64,000 nt of DNA. Source: Terrimonas sp. (lineage in GTDB: Bacteria > Bacteroidota > Bacteroidia > Chitinophagales > Chitinophagaceae). The notes beneath the pieces are model-generated. The model had not been told where the DNA came from. It did no database searches and saw only the letters and a program-made list of their open reading frames with translations. Below are positions 46,319-54,605 of this stretch, piece by piece; the stretch's first letter is position 1; the number at the start of each line of letters is the position of its first letter. The translations under genes and the position numbers were made by a program. Location: NCBI RefSeq assembly GCF_003075435.1, contig NZ_QCZJ01000007.1:178662-242661 (forward strand). Direction: 5' to 3'.

Positions 46319-47335
46319 ATGCTTGTTTTGTCATATCCAGGTGAGCCGTATGAGGTGCTGTTGCAAAGAATGGCTTTGTTCTTTGAGACAAACACCGATG
46401 GTAACAAATTTGTTTTTCCGGAAATGTTTGGACAAGGGTATTTTGAACTGGTAAACCTGCCTATGGGGATACAGGCATTGCTTTGTGATTTTTCGATCAG
46501 GGATGATTATTATTTCGTCCGCCAGAAAACAGATAGCGAATATTATAACCTTCGGTTTGAAATTATCCAGGAAAAGGAGCAATCACAGGTACTGATAAAT
46601 GATGAAGTGATTGAAAACAGACCCCGGCAGGCATATGCATTTATGAATAGTTCCCGGTACACGCTTACCTATAAAGTGAAAAAAGGGATGATCGCCAAAA
46701 GTTTAAACCTCAGATTCAGCAAACATAATATCGGAGCCATAATAGGAAGCACGGCTGAAGACAAATTATTAGCCTGTTGTGTTACAAACAGCATACAACA
46801 TAATAAGATCATCCCGGTCAGTGCAAAAATGCTGGAACTGGTAATGGAAATACTTGGTATTCCTGAAAACGATCCATACCGTCAGTTAAAAATTTTTAAC
46901 CGGTCTCTTTTCATTACAGAGGTTTTTTTTGCAAGCATGCATTCATCAGACTATCAATTGTCCGAAAACAAAATACTCACCAATAGCGACTTTTACCAGA
47001 TACGGGAAATTGAAAACATTATTACCAGCAAGCTTGATCAGTTACCTCCAAAACAAGAAGAACTTGCCACCCTTGCTAAAATGAGCCTGAGTAAGCTGAA
47101 ATATACTTTTAAGGCGATACATGGCACAAGCATTTATAATTATTATCAAAGGGCACGTATGGAAAAAGCCCTTCAATTTTTGCAAGACGGGCATACAGTC
47201 AGCGAGACAGTTCAGGAACTTGGGTTTAAGGATATGACAAATTTTACAAGAAATTTCAAGAGAAGATTTAATATTCAACCCACGAAAGTTCGCCGGTTCG
47301 GTAATAGTAGTCAGCAGCACCAGGAAAAATATTGA
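46319..47335 (+). CDS. AraC family transcriptional regulator
   Basis: The 338-aa protein has a C-terminal AraC/XylS double helix-turn-helix: LATLAKMSLSKLKYTFKAIHGTSIYNYYQRARMEKALQFL and then HTVSETVQELGFKDMTNFTRNFKRRFNIQPTKVRRF. The first 230 residues (for example EMFGQGYFELVNLPMGIQALLCDFSIRDDYYFVRQ) form a cupin-like sensing region seen in Bacteroidota AraC proteins with no known ligand. The ATG at 46319 overlaps the end of decayed sequence, so a later start is possible. It may have controlled the adjacent locus, which is inference. Confidence 0.88.
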   Translation: MLVLSYPGEPYEVLLQRMALFFETNTDGNKFVFPEMFGQGYFELVNLPMGIQALLCDFSIRDDYYFVRQKTDSEYYNLRFEIIQEKEQSQVLINDEVIENRPRQAYAFMNSSRYTLTYKVKKGMIAKSLNLRFSKHNIGAIIGSTAEDKLLACCVTNSIQHNKIIPVSAKMLELVMEILGIPENDPYRQLKIFNRSLFITEVFFASMHSSDYQLSENKILTNSDFYQIREIENIITSKLDQLPPKQEELATLAKMSLSKLKYTFKAIHGTSIYNYYQRARMEKALQFLQDGHTVSETVQELGFKDMTNFTRNFKRRFNIQPTKVRRFGNSSQQHQEKY

Positions 47336-47362
47336 CCTACCCTGTTATTTATTTCATCGATT

Positions 47363-47400
47363 TTTGGCTGATCAGCCGAAATATTTGCCCAAACAGCCGA
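47363..47400. promoter_or_regulatory. Palindrome and direct repeat between the AraC and kinase genes
   Basis: A near-perfect palindrome TTTGGCTGATCAGCCGAA (47363-47380) is followed after 13 bases by a second CAGCCGAAAT word. The paired half-sites CAGCCGAA could be a regulator target in front of the histidine kinase gene. Confidence 0.4.
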
Positions 47401-47476
47401 AATGCGAAGGTAGCTTGTGTAATACCTTTGCGCCACGAATAACGCTCGCCAAAATTTGAATACAGAAAATGTTATT

Positions 47477-48580
47477 ATGATTGGTATTTTGGCAAGATTG
47501 ATAGCAAACCTGGATAAGCACAAGGGGACGCATACTTCCGCCGTACAAAAAAAAGGGGCTTTTAGCCGGGGTAATCTTTTTTTTCTTGTTGTTTCAGTTA
47601 TTATTGGTTTTTTCTCCTATTTCATATTCCGCCTTATCGCTGGCAATTTTTGGTACGTACGCAACACAGACATTAACTACCTCGAATCCCTGCTGATCAT
47701 TACCGGTATATCTCTGGTAGTATATTCTGTCGTTTACATTTTCCGGTTCCGGTTTTTGAAGTACAGGCAGCAGGCAAAGCGTAATATCCGAACACTGAAA
47801 AAGCAAAAATCAGTAATCGAAGTTCAAAAAAAAGAGCTTGAACAAAAAAATGAAATACTTGAAGCGAGGTTGAAAAGGCTGTCAGAGTTAAACAGGTCCA
47901 GGATCGTTATGTTCTCTGCCTTGTCGCATGATTTCAAGGATAATATTTATTGTCTCCATCGTTGTCTCGAAATTGTCGAAAGATCTGAAAACGGGCATGT
48001 TTTTTTTGAGGAAACTTTACCGCTTTTGAAAGAGAATTCTGTTAATACCATTAAACTACTGGAAAGTGTATTGAATTGGGGTAAAACACTTCTGCATTTC
48101 ACCCAGCCTGTTTTTACTATAGTAGACCTTAACCACCTGCTTAATGTAGTTATTTCATTTAAAAGCAAAATGGCTGACGAAAAAAAAATAAAAATACGTA
48201 TAGAAGCAGAGAGAGATCTCTTTACAACTGCCGACGGGAATATGATTGAAATTGTATTGCGTAATATCCTGGCAAATGCTATCAAATTTTCCAATCCCGG
48301 GTATCCTGTATCCATCTTTGCGGAAAAAAAGAATAATTCAATCCATATATCGGTAATTGATTATGGAGTTGGCATGGACAAATCAAAAATAACCATGCTG
48401 CTAAAGGGAAAAACATTCACTACGCCGGGTACGTTTAATGAAAAAGGTACCGGGATAGGCTTATTGCTGAGTAAAGAATTGCTGGAGAGAAATGCCGGCA
48501 CATTAGCTATCGCAAGTAAAATAGGCATGGGCACAAAAATAGAGATCATTTTACCAGCGTATCAAATGAGCAACAATTAA
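47477..48580 (+). CDS. Membrane-bound sensor histidine kinase
   Basis: A 367-aa protein from ATG 47477; a TTG at 47456 is also in frame. Two membrane helices (LFFLVVSVIIGFFSYFIFRLI and LLIITGISLVVYSVVYIF) bound a short loop. A coiled coil leads to the H-box ALSHDFKDNIYCL with H151; the usual proline after HDxR is absent. The ATPase domain has the N-box EIVLRNILANAIKFS, G1 DYGVGMD, and a G2 GTGIGLLLSKELLERN. No response regulator is adjacent, so its partner is elsewhere. The AraC gene 120 bases upstream is a possible functional neighbour. Confidence 0.88.
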   Translation: MIGILARLIANLDKHKGTHTSAVQKKGAFSRGNLFFLVVSVIIGFFSYFIFRLIAGNFWYVRNTDINYLESLLIITGISLVVYSVVYIFRFRFLKYRQQAKRNIRTLKKQKSVIEVQKKELEQKNEILEARLKRLSELNRSRIVMFSALSHDFKDNIYCLHRCLEIVERSENGHVFFEETLPLLKENSVNTIKLLESVLNWGKTLLHFTQPVFTIVDLNHLLNVVISFKSKMADEKKIKIRIEAERDLFTTADGNMIEIVLRNILANAIKFSNPGYPVSIFAEKKNNSIHISVIDYGVGMDKSKITMLLKGKTFTTPGTFNEKGTGIGLLLSKELLERNAGTLAIASKIGMGTKIEIILPAYQMSNN

Positions 48581-48629
48581 CGCTGATAGGTTTACGATCC
48601 GGTATTCTTCATTATAATGATGTGCACAA

Positions 48630-48965
48630 GAAATGGGCGCATTTCAAATTGGTCCAGCGGGTGCGCCCGCAAAACAAGGGATATACCTATGAGCTTTGAC
48701 GGGAGGATGAATCGTTTTGTTTGTAACCCTGAATTATCACAAGGATCACAAAATCATCAGTTTGTTACCGTTATCTCGACCAAGCCAGCACGAACAATAT
48801 AATTGAGTAGCTCTTTTGCGCGGGAGAGATCCGCCCGGTTTTAGTAGCAATGCTCAGCACTTGTACCGCTGCCCAACAGATTTCTCTCCCGACGCAACAT
48901 ACATTTAATTCAATACAACCTGTAGCGGGATCAAAATGACGTAAGAGTGCCTGTGTTTTGTAAAT
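48630..48965. repeat. Palindromic repeat C
   Basis: Arms CGGGAGAGA (48821-48829) and TCTCTCCCG (48883-48891) pair perfectly and extend outwards through TTGCG/CGCAA. The core, read on the minus strand, matches the core of repeat B: GTTGGGCAGCGGTAC and GGGCGGATCTCTCCCG. The right flank CAATACAACCTGTAGCGGG then GATCAAAATGACG matches the right flank of repeat B in the plus direction. A GCGCATTTCAAATT word at about 48638 resembles the outer arm of repeat A. Confidence 0.6.
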
Positions 48966-49890
48966 GACGGTTTCTGCAGGGAGCAATGCTGGCTACTTTT
49001 ACTGCATTTATATATAATTAACCCAGCAGTGGCGCCTGCAAAACATGGAACATACAATTTGGACCACGGAGCCACAAAGGACAGGAAAGTTTCACAGAGA
49101 ACCGGTAAAACCTGCATCCGGACCTGTAACCTGAAACACTGCAACATGCCGCATAGCGGCTACCTTTTTGTAGTAGTAGTAACATGTAAGCTATTTATTT
49201 GCCCCGTATGGGGCTACCCGTGCTAACACAATTATTAAGGCGTTTCATTGATAATAGTATACAGGCGCGCCTCGTGTGTTTCGAAAGGGTGTATATATAA
49301 TGAATGCATGACCCCGGCTTGAAATAATACCCCGGCAAACGCATCTTGCTTAATTTGTTTAATGTGATCATGTCAATTACAAAATGAATGGTTCAAACAG
49401 TTGTACCCATAGTGCAAAAAGGTAGTGTTAGCATGCCTCATAAACGCTACACGATTGTAATACAATTAGAAAGATGAAACAAAAGGGCAAAATATTGAAA
49501 AGACCGGACCATGCAAGATCACCGTTTTCATGGTTCTTTATACCTGTTAAAACTGCAATTCACGATGTTATACTTATCCTTTCATAAGCAAAGAGGCAGG
49601 TTTTATTTTATTCGCCCGGAAGTGATTGAGTATATCAAACGAAAAAGATCGCGCCGTATAAATTCAGTAGACGGTTTTCAGAAATCGGGAAATAAAAAAT
49701 ATTCATGTATTTATCTGCCTGCGCTATTTATAAAAATGGCAAGCTTTTCCGTTGATAAAAATTTGAGAAGAAAGCCGGAAAACGTTCTGATTTTAGGTAG
49801 ATAAGTTCTTTGACTTTCCCCAGGATATTTCCAAAAAAATCAATTGAGATTATACAGACAAGTAAATTGCTGGCAAATTTCATAAAAATA

Positions 49891-49915
49891 CAAAAGGCTC
49901 ACAGAAGTGAGCCTC
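49891..49915 (-). terminator. Terminator of the tRNA operon
   Basis: Perfect 8-bp arms AGGCTCAC (49895-49902) and GTGAGCCT (49907-49914) around AGAA. On the minus strand, TTTTG follows the stem. It lies 24 bases after the tRNA-Leu end. Confidence 0.8.
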
Positions 49916-49938
49916 TTCTACCCTGATTGATTATCAAG

Positions 49939-50024
49939 TGCCCCGGAACGGAGTTGAACCGTTACGACCGTTGCGGGTCACAGGATTTTAAGTCCTGCGT
50001 GTCTACCAATTCCACCACCGGGGC
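49939..50024 (-). tRNA. tRNA-Leu (anticodon TAA)
   Basis: The 86-nt minus-strand gene has acceptor arms GCCCCGG/CCGGGGC, a D-arm with GGTAGAC, the anticodon loop in CAGGACTTAAAATCCTG giving TAA, a long variable arm (TGACCCGCAACGGTCG), and a T-arm with GGTTCAACTCC. The long variable arm and discriminator A fit leucine. CCA is not encoded. Confidence 0.95.
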
Positions 50025-50027
50025 TTC

Positions 50028-50067
50028 AAAAAAAATCCTCCGCCTTACCGGGCAAGAGGACTTTTTT
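50028..50067 (-). terminator. Hairpin between the two tRNA genes
   Basis: On the minus strand GTCCTCTTGCC pairs with GGCGGAGGAT around CGGTAA (one bulge) and is followed by eight T. It has the form of a terminator after tRNA-Gly, so the two tRNAs may be partly separately expressed. Confidence 0.6.
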
Positions 50068-50069
50068 AG

Positions 50070-50142
<73 letters not shown>

Positions 50143-50255
50143 ATAAAGTATTTTTAAAGAACTGTTTGCTAATCCTTCGTCAGATCATCTCAGAAGGGGT
50201 TGCAAAATTAAGGATTGATTTTAAACAGCAAAATTTTTCTGAACAATTCCCTAAC

Positions 50256-50459
50256 CTATTTGTATTTAGGCGTATAGAGTGTGTTTTCAGGAACTACCAC
50301 TTTGGGTTTGCCTTTATAGCGATGCTTATATAAACCCCAGCTTCCGCCAATTAAAAAAGCTACTATGCTTACAACCTGCATATAAAATAAAAAGCGGGAA
50401 GATTTAACCCAACTCCAGGCAAAATCTTTTTTATTACTTTCTGTGATTTCTTGTTGCAT
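50256..50459 (-). CDS. Small single-pass membrane protein
   Basis: The 67-aa protein has a soluble charged N-terminus (MQQEITESNKKDFAWSWVKSS), one hydrophobic helix (FLFYMQVVSIVAFLIGGSWGLY) and a basic tail. I do not recognise it. The ATG at 50459 lies 22 bases downstream of a perfect -7 box TATTTTTG, which supports it as a real gene. It could be co-transcribed with the glycosyltransferase gene 48 bases upstream on the same strand. Confidence 0.6.
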   Translation of the reverse strand: MQQEITESNKKDFAWSWVKSSRFLFYMQVVSIVAFLIGGSWGLYKHRYKGKPKVVVPENTLYTPKYK

Positions 50460-50480
50460 GTATTATTTGCGTTTGCTGTG

Positions 50481-50488
50481 CAAAAATA
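50481..50488 (-). promoter_or_regulatory. Predicted -7 box (TATTTTTG) of the 67-aa protein gene
   Basis: Full match to TAnnTTTG on the minus strand, between the glycosyltransferase stop and the small gene. No -33 element at good spacing was seen. Confidence 0.4.
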
Positions 50489-50507
50489 ACAGTTACGTCA
50501 CAAACAT

Positions 50508-51575
50508 TCATGCTTTATTATCAATTATTTCTGAAAATTTTTTCCTGCCCTTTGCAAAATACTGCCATACGATGCTGTCTTTATATACGCCTTGCGGCAC
50601 TCCTGTTTTACCGGAAGGAAAATATTGCTTTTGCTTTCTGCTGAATACCCATTTATAAAATGACCAATGTGCTTTAAGCACAGGCGGCAGGTAACTGGTG
50701 TCTCCTGAACTTAATTTTTCTATCACACTTATACCATCCAGGATCAACCTGAAAGGAATTTTCCATAGTCGTTCAAAAAACGGGTAATTCTTATACATCA
50801 TGATCAGGTTATTGCGGTAATTGAGAAATATTTTACGGGGATTACCTTGTGGTAAAGTGCCGCCGCCAACATGATAAACAACTGATGCAGGGCAAGCCAT
50901 GATTTTATATCCTGCCAGCTGTATGCGCCAGCACATATCAATTTCTTCCTGGTGGGCAAAAAATAATTCGTCCATGCCGTTTACCGCATGATATATAGCT
51001 GATCTTATGAATAATGCACAGCCACTTGCCCAGAATATAGGCTCAGCAGTATCATACTGCCCTTTGTCTTCCTCACAATCATTAAATAGCCTGCCGCGAC
51101 AAAAAGCATAGCCGTAAGCATCAATCCAGCCGCCAGCTGCGCCGGCATACTCAAAAGTGGTTTTATTGCTATAAGAAAGAATTTTGGGCTGACAGGCAGC
51201 AATGGAACTGTCTTTTTCCATCAGTTCAATTACCGGCTCAATCCAGCCGGGCGTAACTTCTACATCTGAATTGAGCAGCACATAATATTTGGCCTCTACC
51301 TGTTTTAAAGCAGTATTGTATCCTTTGGCAAAACCCTCGTTTGAGCGGTTGTGTATTTGCGCTACAGAGGGATAATATTGATTAAGAAAGGCAACCGAAT
51401 CATCAGTTGACGCATTATCTGCCACGATAATTTTGGTGGCAGCATATGTTGTTTGCATAACATATGGAAGAAATTTTTCCAAAAACCTTTTCCCGTTCCA
51501 ATTTAAAATAACTACAGCTACCGTTGGTGATTGACTCAATGCTAAAGAATTATTTTTCAAAAATAACGGATGCAT
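50508..51575 (-). CDS. Family 2 glycosyltransferase (rhamnosyltransferase-like)
   Basis: The 355-aa protein is a GT-A fold glycosyltransferase: PTVAVVILNWNGKRFLEKFLPYV at the start, VADNASTDDSVAFL, and the DxD-like metal site in LLNSDVEVTPGWIEPVI. YAGAAGGWIDAYGY and FFAHQEEIDMCWRIQLAGYKI follow, as in WbbL-type rhamnosyltransferases. It would add a sugar to a cell-surface polysaccharide or lipid carrier on the cytoplasmic face. There is no signal peptide. It lacks a sugar-biosynthesis neighbourhood, so the product is unknown. Confidence 0.9.
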   Translation of the reverse strand: MHPLFLKNNSLALSQSPTVAVVILNWNGKRFLEKFLPYVMQTTYAATKIIVADNASTDDSVAFLNQYYPSVAQIHNRSNEGFAKGYNTALKQVEAKYYVLLNSDVEVTPGWIEPVIELMEKDSSIAACQPKILSYSNKTTFEYAGAAGGWIDAYGYAFCRGRLFNDCEEDKGQYDTAEPIFWASGCALFIRSAIYHAVNGMDELFFAHQEEIDMCWRIQLAGYKIMACPASVVYHVGGGTLPQGNPRKIFLNYRNNLIMMYKNYPFFERLWKIPFRLILDGISVIEKLSSGDTSYLPPVLKAHWSFYKWVFSRKQKQYFPSGKTGVPQGVYKDSIVWQYFAKGRKKFSEIIDNKA

Positions 51576-51633
51576 TGTTACCGTTTCCCTATTTTTAAAA
51601 TATGTTTCCCCTTGTTATTAATGACCAGGCGGA

Positions 51634-52821
51634 ATGCACAACTTGGGTATGCAAAATTTTTTAGGATCATTTCAGCGTTTCTTAAACTGGCGCACTGCAT
51701 TAACGGCAATAGCAGTTATTATTGTGGTGGCTACCATTTTTTATTCCCGCTATCTCGCTGATAAAATTGCAAAAGAAGAAAGGCTGAGAGTGGAAACCTG
51801 GGTAGAAGCTGGTAAATTTCTTATTAACTCACCACAGGATATTGATACAAAACTTGTTTCTGCTATAATAACCAACAATGATGATATTCCTATTATCCGG
51901 GTGGCAGATGAGGGGCAAAAGATAATGGAGTATACTAATCTTGATACCAATAAAATAAAAACCGATCCTGATTATCTCAGCCGGAAGCTGAAACAATTTA
52001 AAAGTCAGCATGCTCCTATAATATATACCGACCCGCTGAATGGGAAAAGAGATTTGTATTATTATGGCGAGTCGAAATTGCTGCAGGAAGTAAGATACTA
52101 TCCGCTGGTGCAATTGCTGATTGTTGCATTGTTTATTATTCTTACATTATACGCTATCAATACCCGTAATAAATCTATGCAGAATCAATTATGGGCCGGC
52201 ATGGCAAAAGAAACGGCTCATCAGTTGGGTACGCCGGTTACCTCATTAAAAGGCTGGGTAGAAATGTTGCGGGAAACACCGGGCAGTGAGCATATTGCAG
52301 TTGAACTGTCCAAGGATGTTGACAGGCTGCAACTGGTATCCGATCGTTTCAGTAAGATAGGCAGTACGCCTGCAATGGAAGATAAAGATATTGTGCTGCA
52401 GATCACTCACATGGTGGATTACATACGCCGCCGTGCTCCTGAAAAAGTGCAGTTTGAGATCAATACCCATCATAATGCAAGCATACCTGTAAAAATTTCT
52501 GCTTCTTTGTTTGATTGGGTTATTGAAAACCTGCTAAAGAATGCCCTCGATGCAATGGGAGGAAAAGGAAGAATTACTGTTGATATCATTAAAGCACAGG
52601 AAGAAATTTTTATTGATGTAACCGACACCGGTAAGGGTATTGCCGCATCGCATATTAATAAATTGTTCAAGCCGGGGTTTACCACTAAAAAGCGTGGCTG
52701 GGGGCTTGGGCTCACCTTATCCAAACGGGTAATTGAGCAATATCACGGTGGACAATTATTTGTAAAACATTCAGAAATCGGTAAAGGCACTACGTTCAGG
52801 ATTGTGTTGAAGAATAGCTGA
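51634..52821 (+). CDS. Sensor histidine kinase, membrane-bound
   Basis: The 395-aa protein has two membrane helices (ALTAIAVIIVVATIFYSRYLA and YPLVQLLIVALFIILTLYA) enclosing a periplasmic sensor region of about 110 residues. The H-box is MAKETAHQLGTPVTSLKGW with H196. The ATPase domain shows FDWVIENLLKNALDAM, DTGKGIAA, and GWGLGLTLSKRVIEQYHGG. No response regulator is beside it. ATG 51649 is an alternative start just after 51634 and differs by a few residues only. Confidence 0.92.
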   Translation: MHNLGMQNFLGSFQRFLNWRTALTAIAVIIVVATIFYSRYLADKIAKEERLRVETWVEAGKFLINSPQDIDTKLVSAIITNNDDIPIIRVADEGQKIMEYTNLDTNKIKTDPDYLSRKLKQFKSQHAPIIYTDPLNGKRDLYYYGESKLLQEVRYYPLVQLLIVALFIILTLYAINTRNKSMQNQLWAGMAKETAHQLGTPVTSLKGWVEMLRETPGSEHIAVELSKDVDRLQLVSDRFSKIGSTPAMEDKDIVLQITHMVDYIRRRAPEKVQFEINTHHNASIPVKISASLFDWVIENLLKNALDAMGGKGRITVDIIKAQEEIFIDVTDTGKGIAASHINKLFKPGFTTKKRGWGLGLTLSKRVIEQYHGGQLFVKHSEIGKGTTFRIVLKNS

Positions 52822-52870
52822 TAGCGATCAGCCGTCAGCTATCAGCTGTGGGCAAAAGGTAAAAGCTGTT
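52822..52870. repeat. GCTATCAGC-type intergenic repeat
   Basis: Right after the kinase stop lies GATCAGCCGTCAGCTATCAG, with AGCTGATAGC before it, forming several alternative stems. Similar words recur at about 55247-55345 and 63597-63645. Confidence 0.5.
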
Positions 52871-52879
52871 AAGTATAAC

Positions 52880-52945
52880 TCGCAGCGTACTTATTTCCCT
52901 TTGTGATGCTTTGTGTAAATCTTAGTGGAACTTTGTGGTAACAAA
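52880..52945. repeat. Tandem CTTTGTG-type repeat upstream of the aspartic protease
   Basis: The word CTTTGTG or a near copy occurs at 52902, 52912, and 52931 with TCTTAGTGG between, spaced by roughly 10 to 11 bases. A reverse-complement relative (CCACAAAGGACA, then TTTCACAGAGAACC) is seen at 49070-49105. Part of it serves as the predicted -33 element of the next gene. Confidence 0.45.
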
Positions 52946-52964
52946 AATGAAAATGCTAACTTTA
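52932..52964 (+). promoter_or_regulatory. Predicted promoter of the aspartic protease gene
   Basis: A -33 TTTG (52932-52935) and a -7 TAACTTTA (52957-52964, one mismatch to TAnnTTTG) are 21 bases apart. The ATG lies 16 bases after the -7 box. Confidence 0.5.
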
Positions 52965-52980
52965 AAAAAATCTATGAATT

Positions 52981-53400
52981 ATGGGATTAGTGTATGCTGA
53001 AATAGAACTTATAAATGGTGATGACCTTGCAATGGTTCGCCGAAAACTGATGGATGAAGACGATGTAAAGCGGATGACAGTATCGGCGCTTGTGGATACC
53101 GGTTCCATCATGTTATGTATAAATGAAAATATCCAGGAACAACTGCAATTGCCTGTAGTTGAAACCCGCAAAGCACAAATGGCTAATGGTGCCATCGTAG
53201 AATATGAAGTAGTGGCGCCGGTTGAGCTCAGGTTTAAGAACAGGAGAACCAGCTGCCAGGCAATTGTACTGCCCGGAAATGCAGAGGTGTTACTTGGTGC
53301 TATCCCACTGGAAGATATGGACGTGCTTATTCACCCACAACGGCAGGAATTGATCGTTAACCCTGATCATCCTTATTTTGCGCAAATGAAAATAAAGTAG
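52981..53400 (+). CDS. Clan AA (retropepsin-like) aspartic protease
   Basis: The 139-aa protein carries one DTGS active-site motif (VDTGSIMLCI, D39-T40-G41) and the flap/strand pattern QMANGAIVEYEVVAPVELRFKNRRTSCQAIVLPGNAEVLLGAIPLEDMDVLI. Length and single motif match bacterial homodimeric retropepsin-like proteases. There is no signal peptide, so it acts in the cytoplasm. No substrate is known. Convergent with dnaJ; only one base separates the stops. Confidence 0.85.
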   Translation: MGLVYAEIELINGDDLAMVRRKLMDEDDVKRMTVSALVDTGSIMLCINENIQEQLQLPVVETRKAQMANGAIVEYEVVAPVELRFKNRRTSCQAIVLPGNAEVLLGAIPLEDMDVLIHPQRQELIVNPDHPYFAQMKIK

Positions 53401-53401
53401 A

Positions 53402-54553
53402 TCAGGAAAACATTTCCTTCACCCTTTCAAAAAAACTTTTATCGCCTTTTGCCGGTTGTGGTTTAAAATTAGGAGAGTGATGTAATTTTTCAAGCATCTC
53501 TTTTTCTTCACTGCTTACATTCTGAGGTGTCCATACATTTACATGGATCATCTGGTCGCCACGTTCGTAAGAATTGATTGCAGGAAAACCCTTTCCTTTC
53601 AACCTGAATATTTTTCCGCTTTGTGTACCGGGAGGTATTTTAATTTTTGCTTTGCCGTCAATAGTCGGCACTTCAACCTGCGTTCCGAATACCACGTCAG
53701 TAAATGAGATATGAAGGTCATAAACTACGTTTAGCCCTTCCCGTTGTAATTCGGTATGCGCTTCTTCTTCAATGAGTATGATCAAATCGCCGGGCGCTCC
53801 ACCTCTTTCACCGGCATTACCTTTACCGCTCATGCTGAGTTGCATGCCTTCCTGAACACCTGCGGGAATTTCTAAATTAACCGTTTCTTCTCCGTATACA
53901 CGTCCTTCACCTTTACATGTTGTGCATTTATTGGTAATGGTTGTCCCCTCTCCGTTACATGCGGAACAGGTAGTAACGGTTTGCATCTGCCCCAAAAAAG
54001 TACTGGTTACTTTACGCACCTGGCCGCTGCCACCGCAGGTTGAGCAGGTTTGCACAGAACCTTTATCTTTTGCACCTGTTCCGTTACAGGTATTACAATT
54101 TATATATTTTTTTACCTTAATGGTTTTAGTAGCACCATTGGCAATCTCCTCATAGTTAAGCTTGATCTTTACTCTCAGATTGCTGCCTTTCGTACCACGA
54201 TGCCTTCCCCCGCCACCACTTCTTGCACCACCAAAAAAGCTACCGAAAATATCTTCACCAAATACATCTCCAAACTGGCTGAATATATCATCCATATTCA
54301 TGCCGCCGCCACCAAATCCACCGCGGTTATTACCAACACCCGCATGCCCAAAGCGGTCATACTGTGCTTTTTTATTTGAATCGCTTAATACTTCGTATGC
54401 TTCGGCTGCTTCTTTAAATTTATCTTCCGCTGCTTTATCGCCGGGGTTACGGTCGGGGTGATACTGCATGGCAACTTTCCGGTATGCCTTCTTGATTTCA
54501 TCTGCTGAAGCGCTTTTGGAAATACCGAGTATCTCGTAATAATCTCTTTTCAT
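53402..54553 (-). CDS. dnaJ: Chaperone protein DnaJ
   Basis: The 383-aa protein has the J domain with YHPDRNPG, a Gly-rich stretch ([18 protein letters not shown]), the four-copy zinc domain ([32 protein letters not shown]) and the C-terminal substrate domain. It stimulates DnaK ATPase and delivers unfolded clients. It is the second gene of a grpE-dnaJ operon with a 52-base gap. dnaK is not in the window. Nothing is unusual in length. Confidence 0.97.
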   Translation of the reverse strand: MKRDYYEILGISKSASADEIKKAYRKVAMQYHPDRNPGDKAAEDKFKEAAEAYEVLSDSNKKAQYDRFGHAGVGNNRGGFGGGGMNMDDIFSQFGDVFGEDIFGSFFGGARSGGGGRHRGTKGSNLRVKIKLNYEEIANGATKTIKVKKYINCNTCNGTGAKDKGSVQTCSTCGGSGQVRKVTSTFLGQMQTVTTCSACNGEGTTITNKCTTCKGEGRVYGEETVNLEIPAGVQEGMQLSMSGKGNAGERGGAPGDLIILIEEEAHTELQREGLNVVYDLHISFTDVVFGTQVEVPTIDGKAKIKIPPGTQSGKIFRLKGKGFPAINSYERGDQMIHVNVWTPQNVSSEEKEMLEKLHHSPNFKPQPAKGDKSFFERVKEMFS

Positions 54554-54605
54554 AAACGTACTATAGTAATTTGAAAATCAGGTTCAGGGTATAATAATTT
54601 TCAAA

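Larger units (their letters stand above)
48581..49938. other. Gene-free repeat island
   Basis: This 1.36-kb stretch holds palindromic repeat C, a second copy of GCAAAACA-type words (48667-48690 against 49036-49053), a CCACGGAGCCACAAAGGACA word (49064 onward), and a perfect GCCCCGTATGGGGC hairpin (about 49200-49214). No frame has a recognisable protein. A 97-residue open frame at 49511-49804 is lysine/arginine-rich with no family pattern. It ends at the tRNA terminator. Confidence 0.7.

Noticed and set aside
48630..49240. Possible CRISPR array
   Set aside because: Repeats are few, diverged and unevenly spaced, and no cas gene is present.
49511..49804. Open frame of 97 codons in the repeat island
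   Set aside because: Basic, no family pattern, no promoter or RBS, located in a gap rich in repeats.
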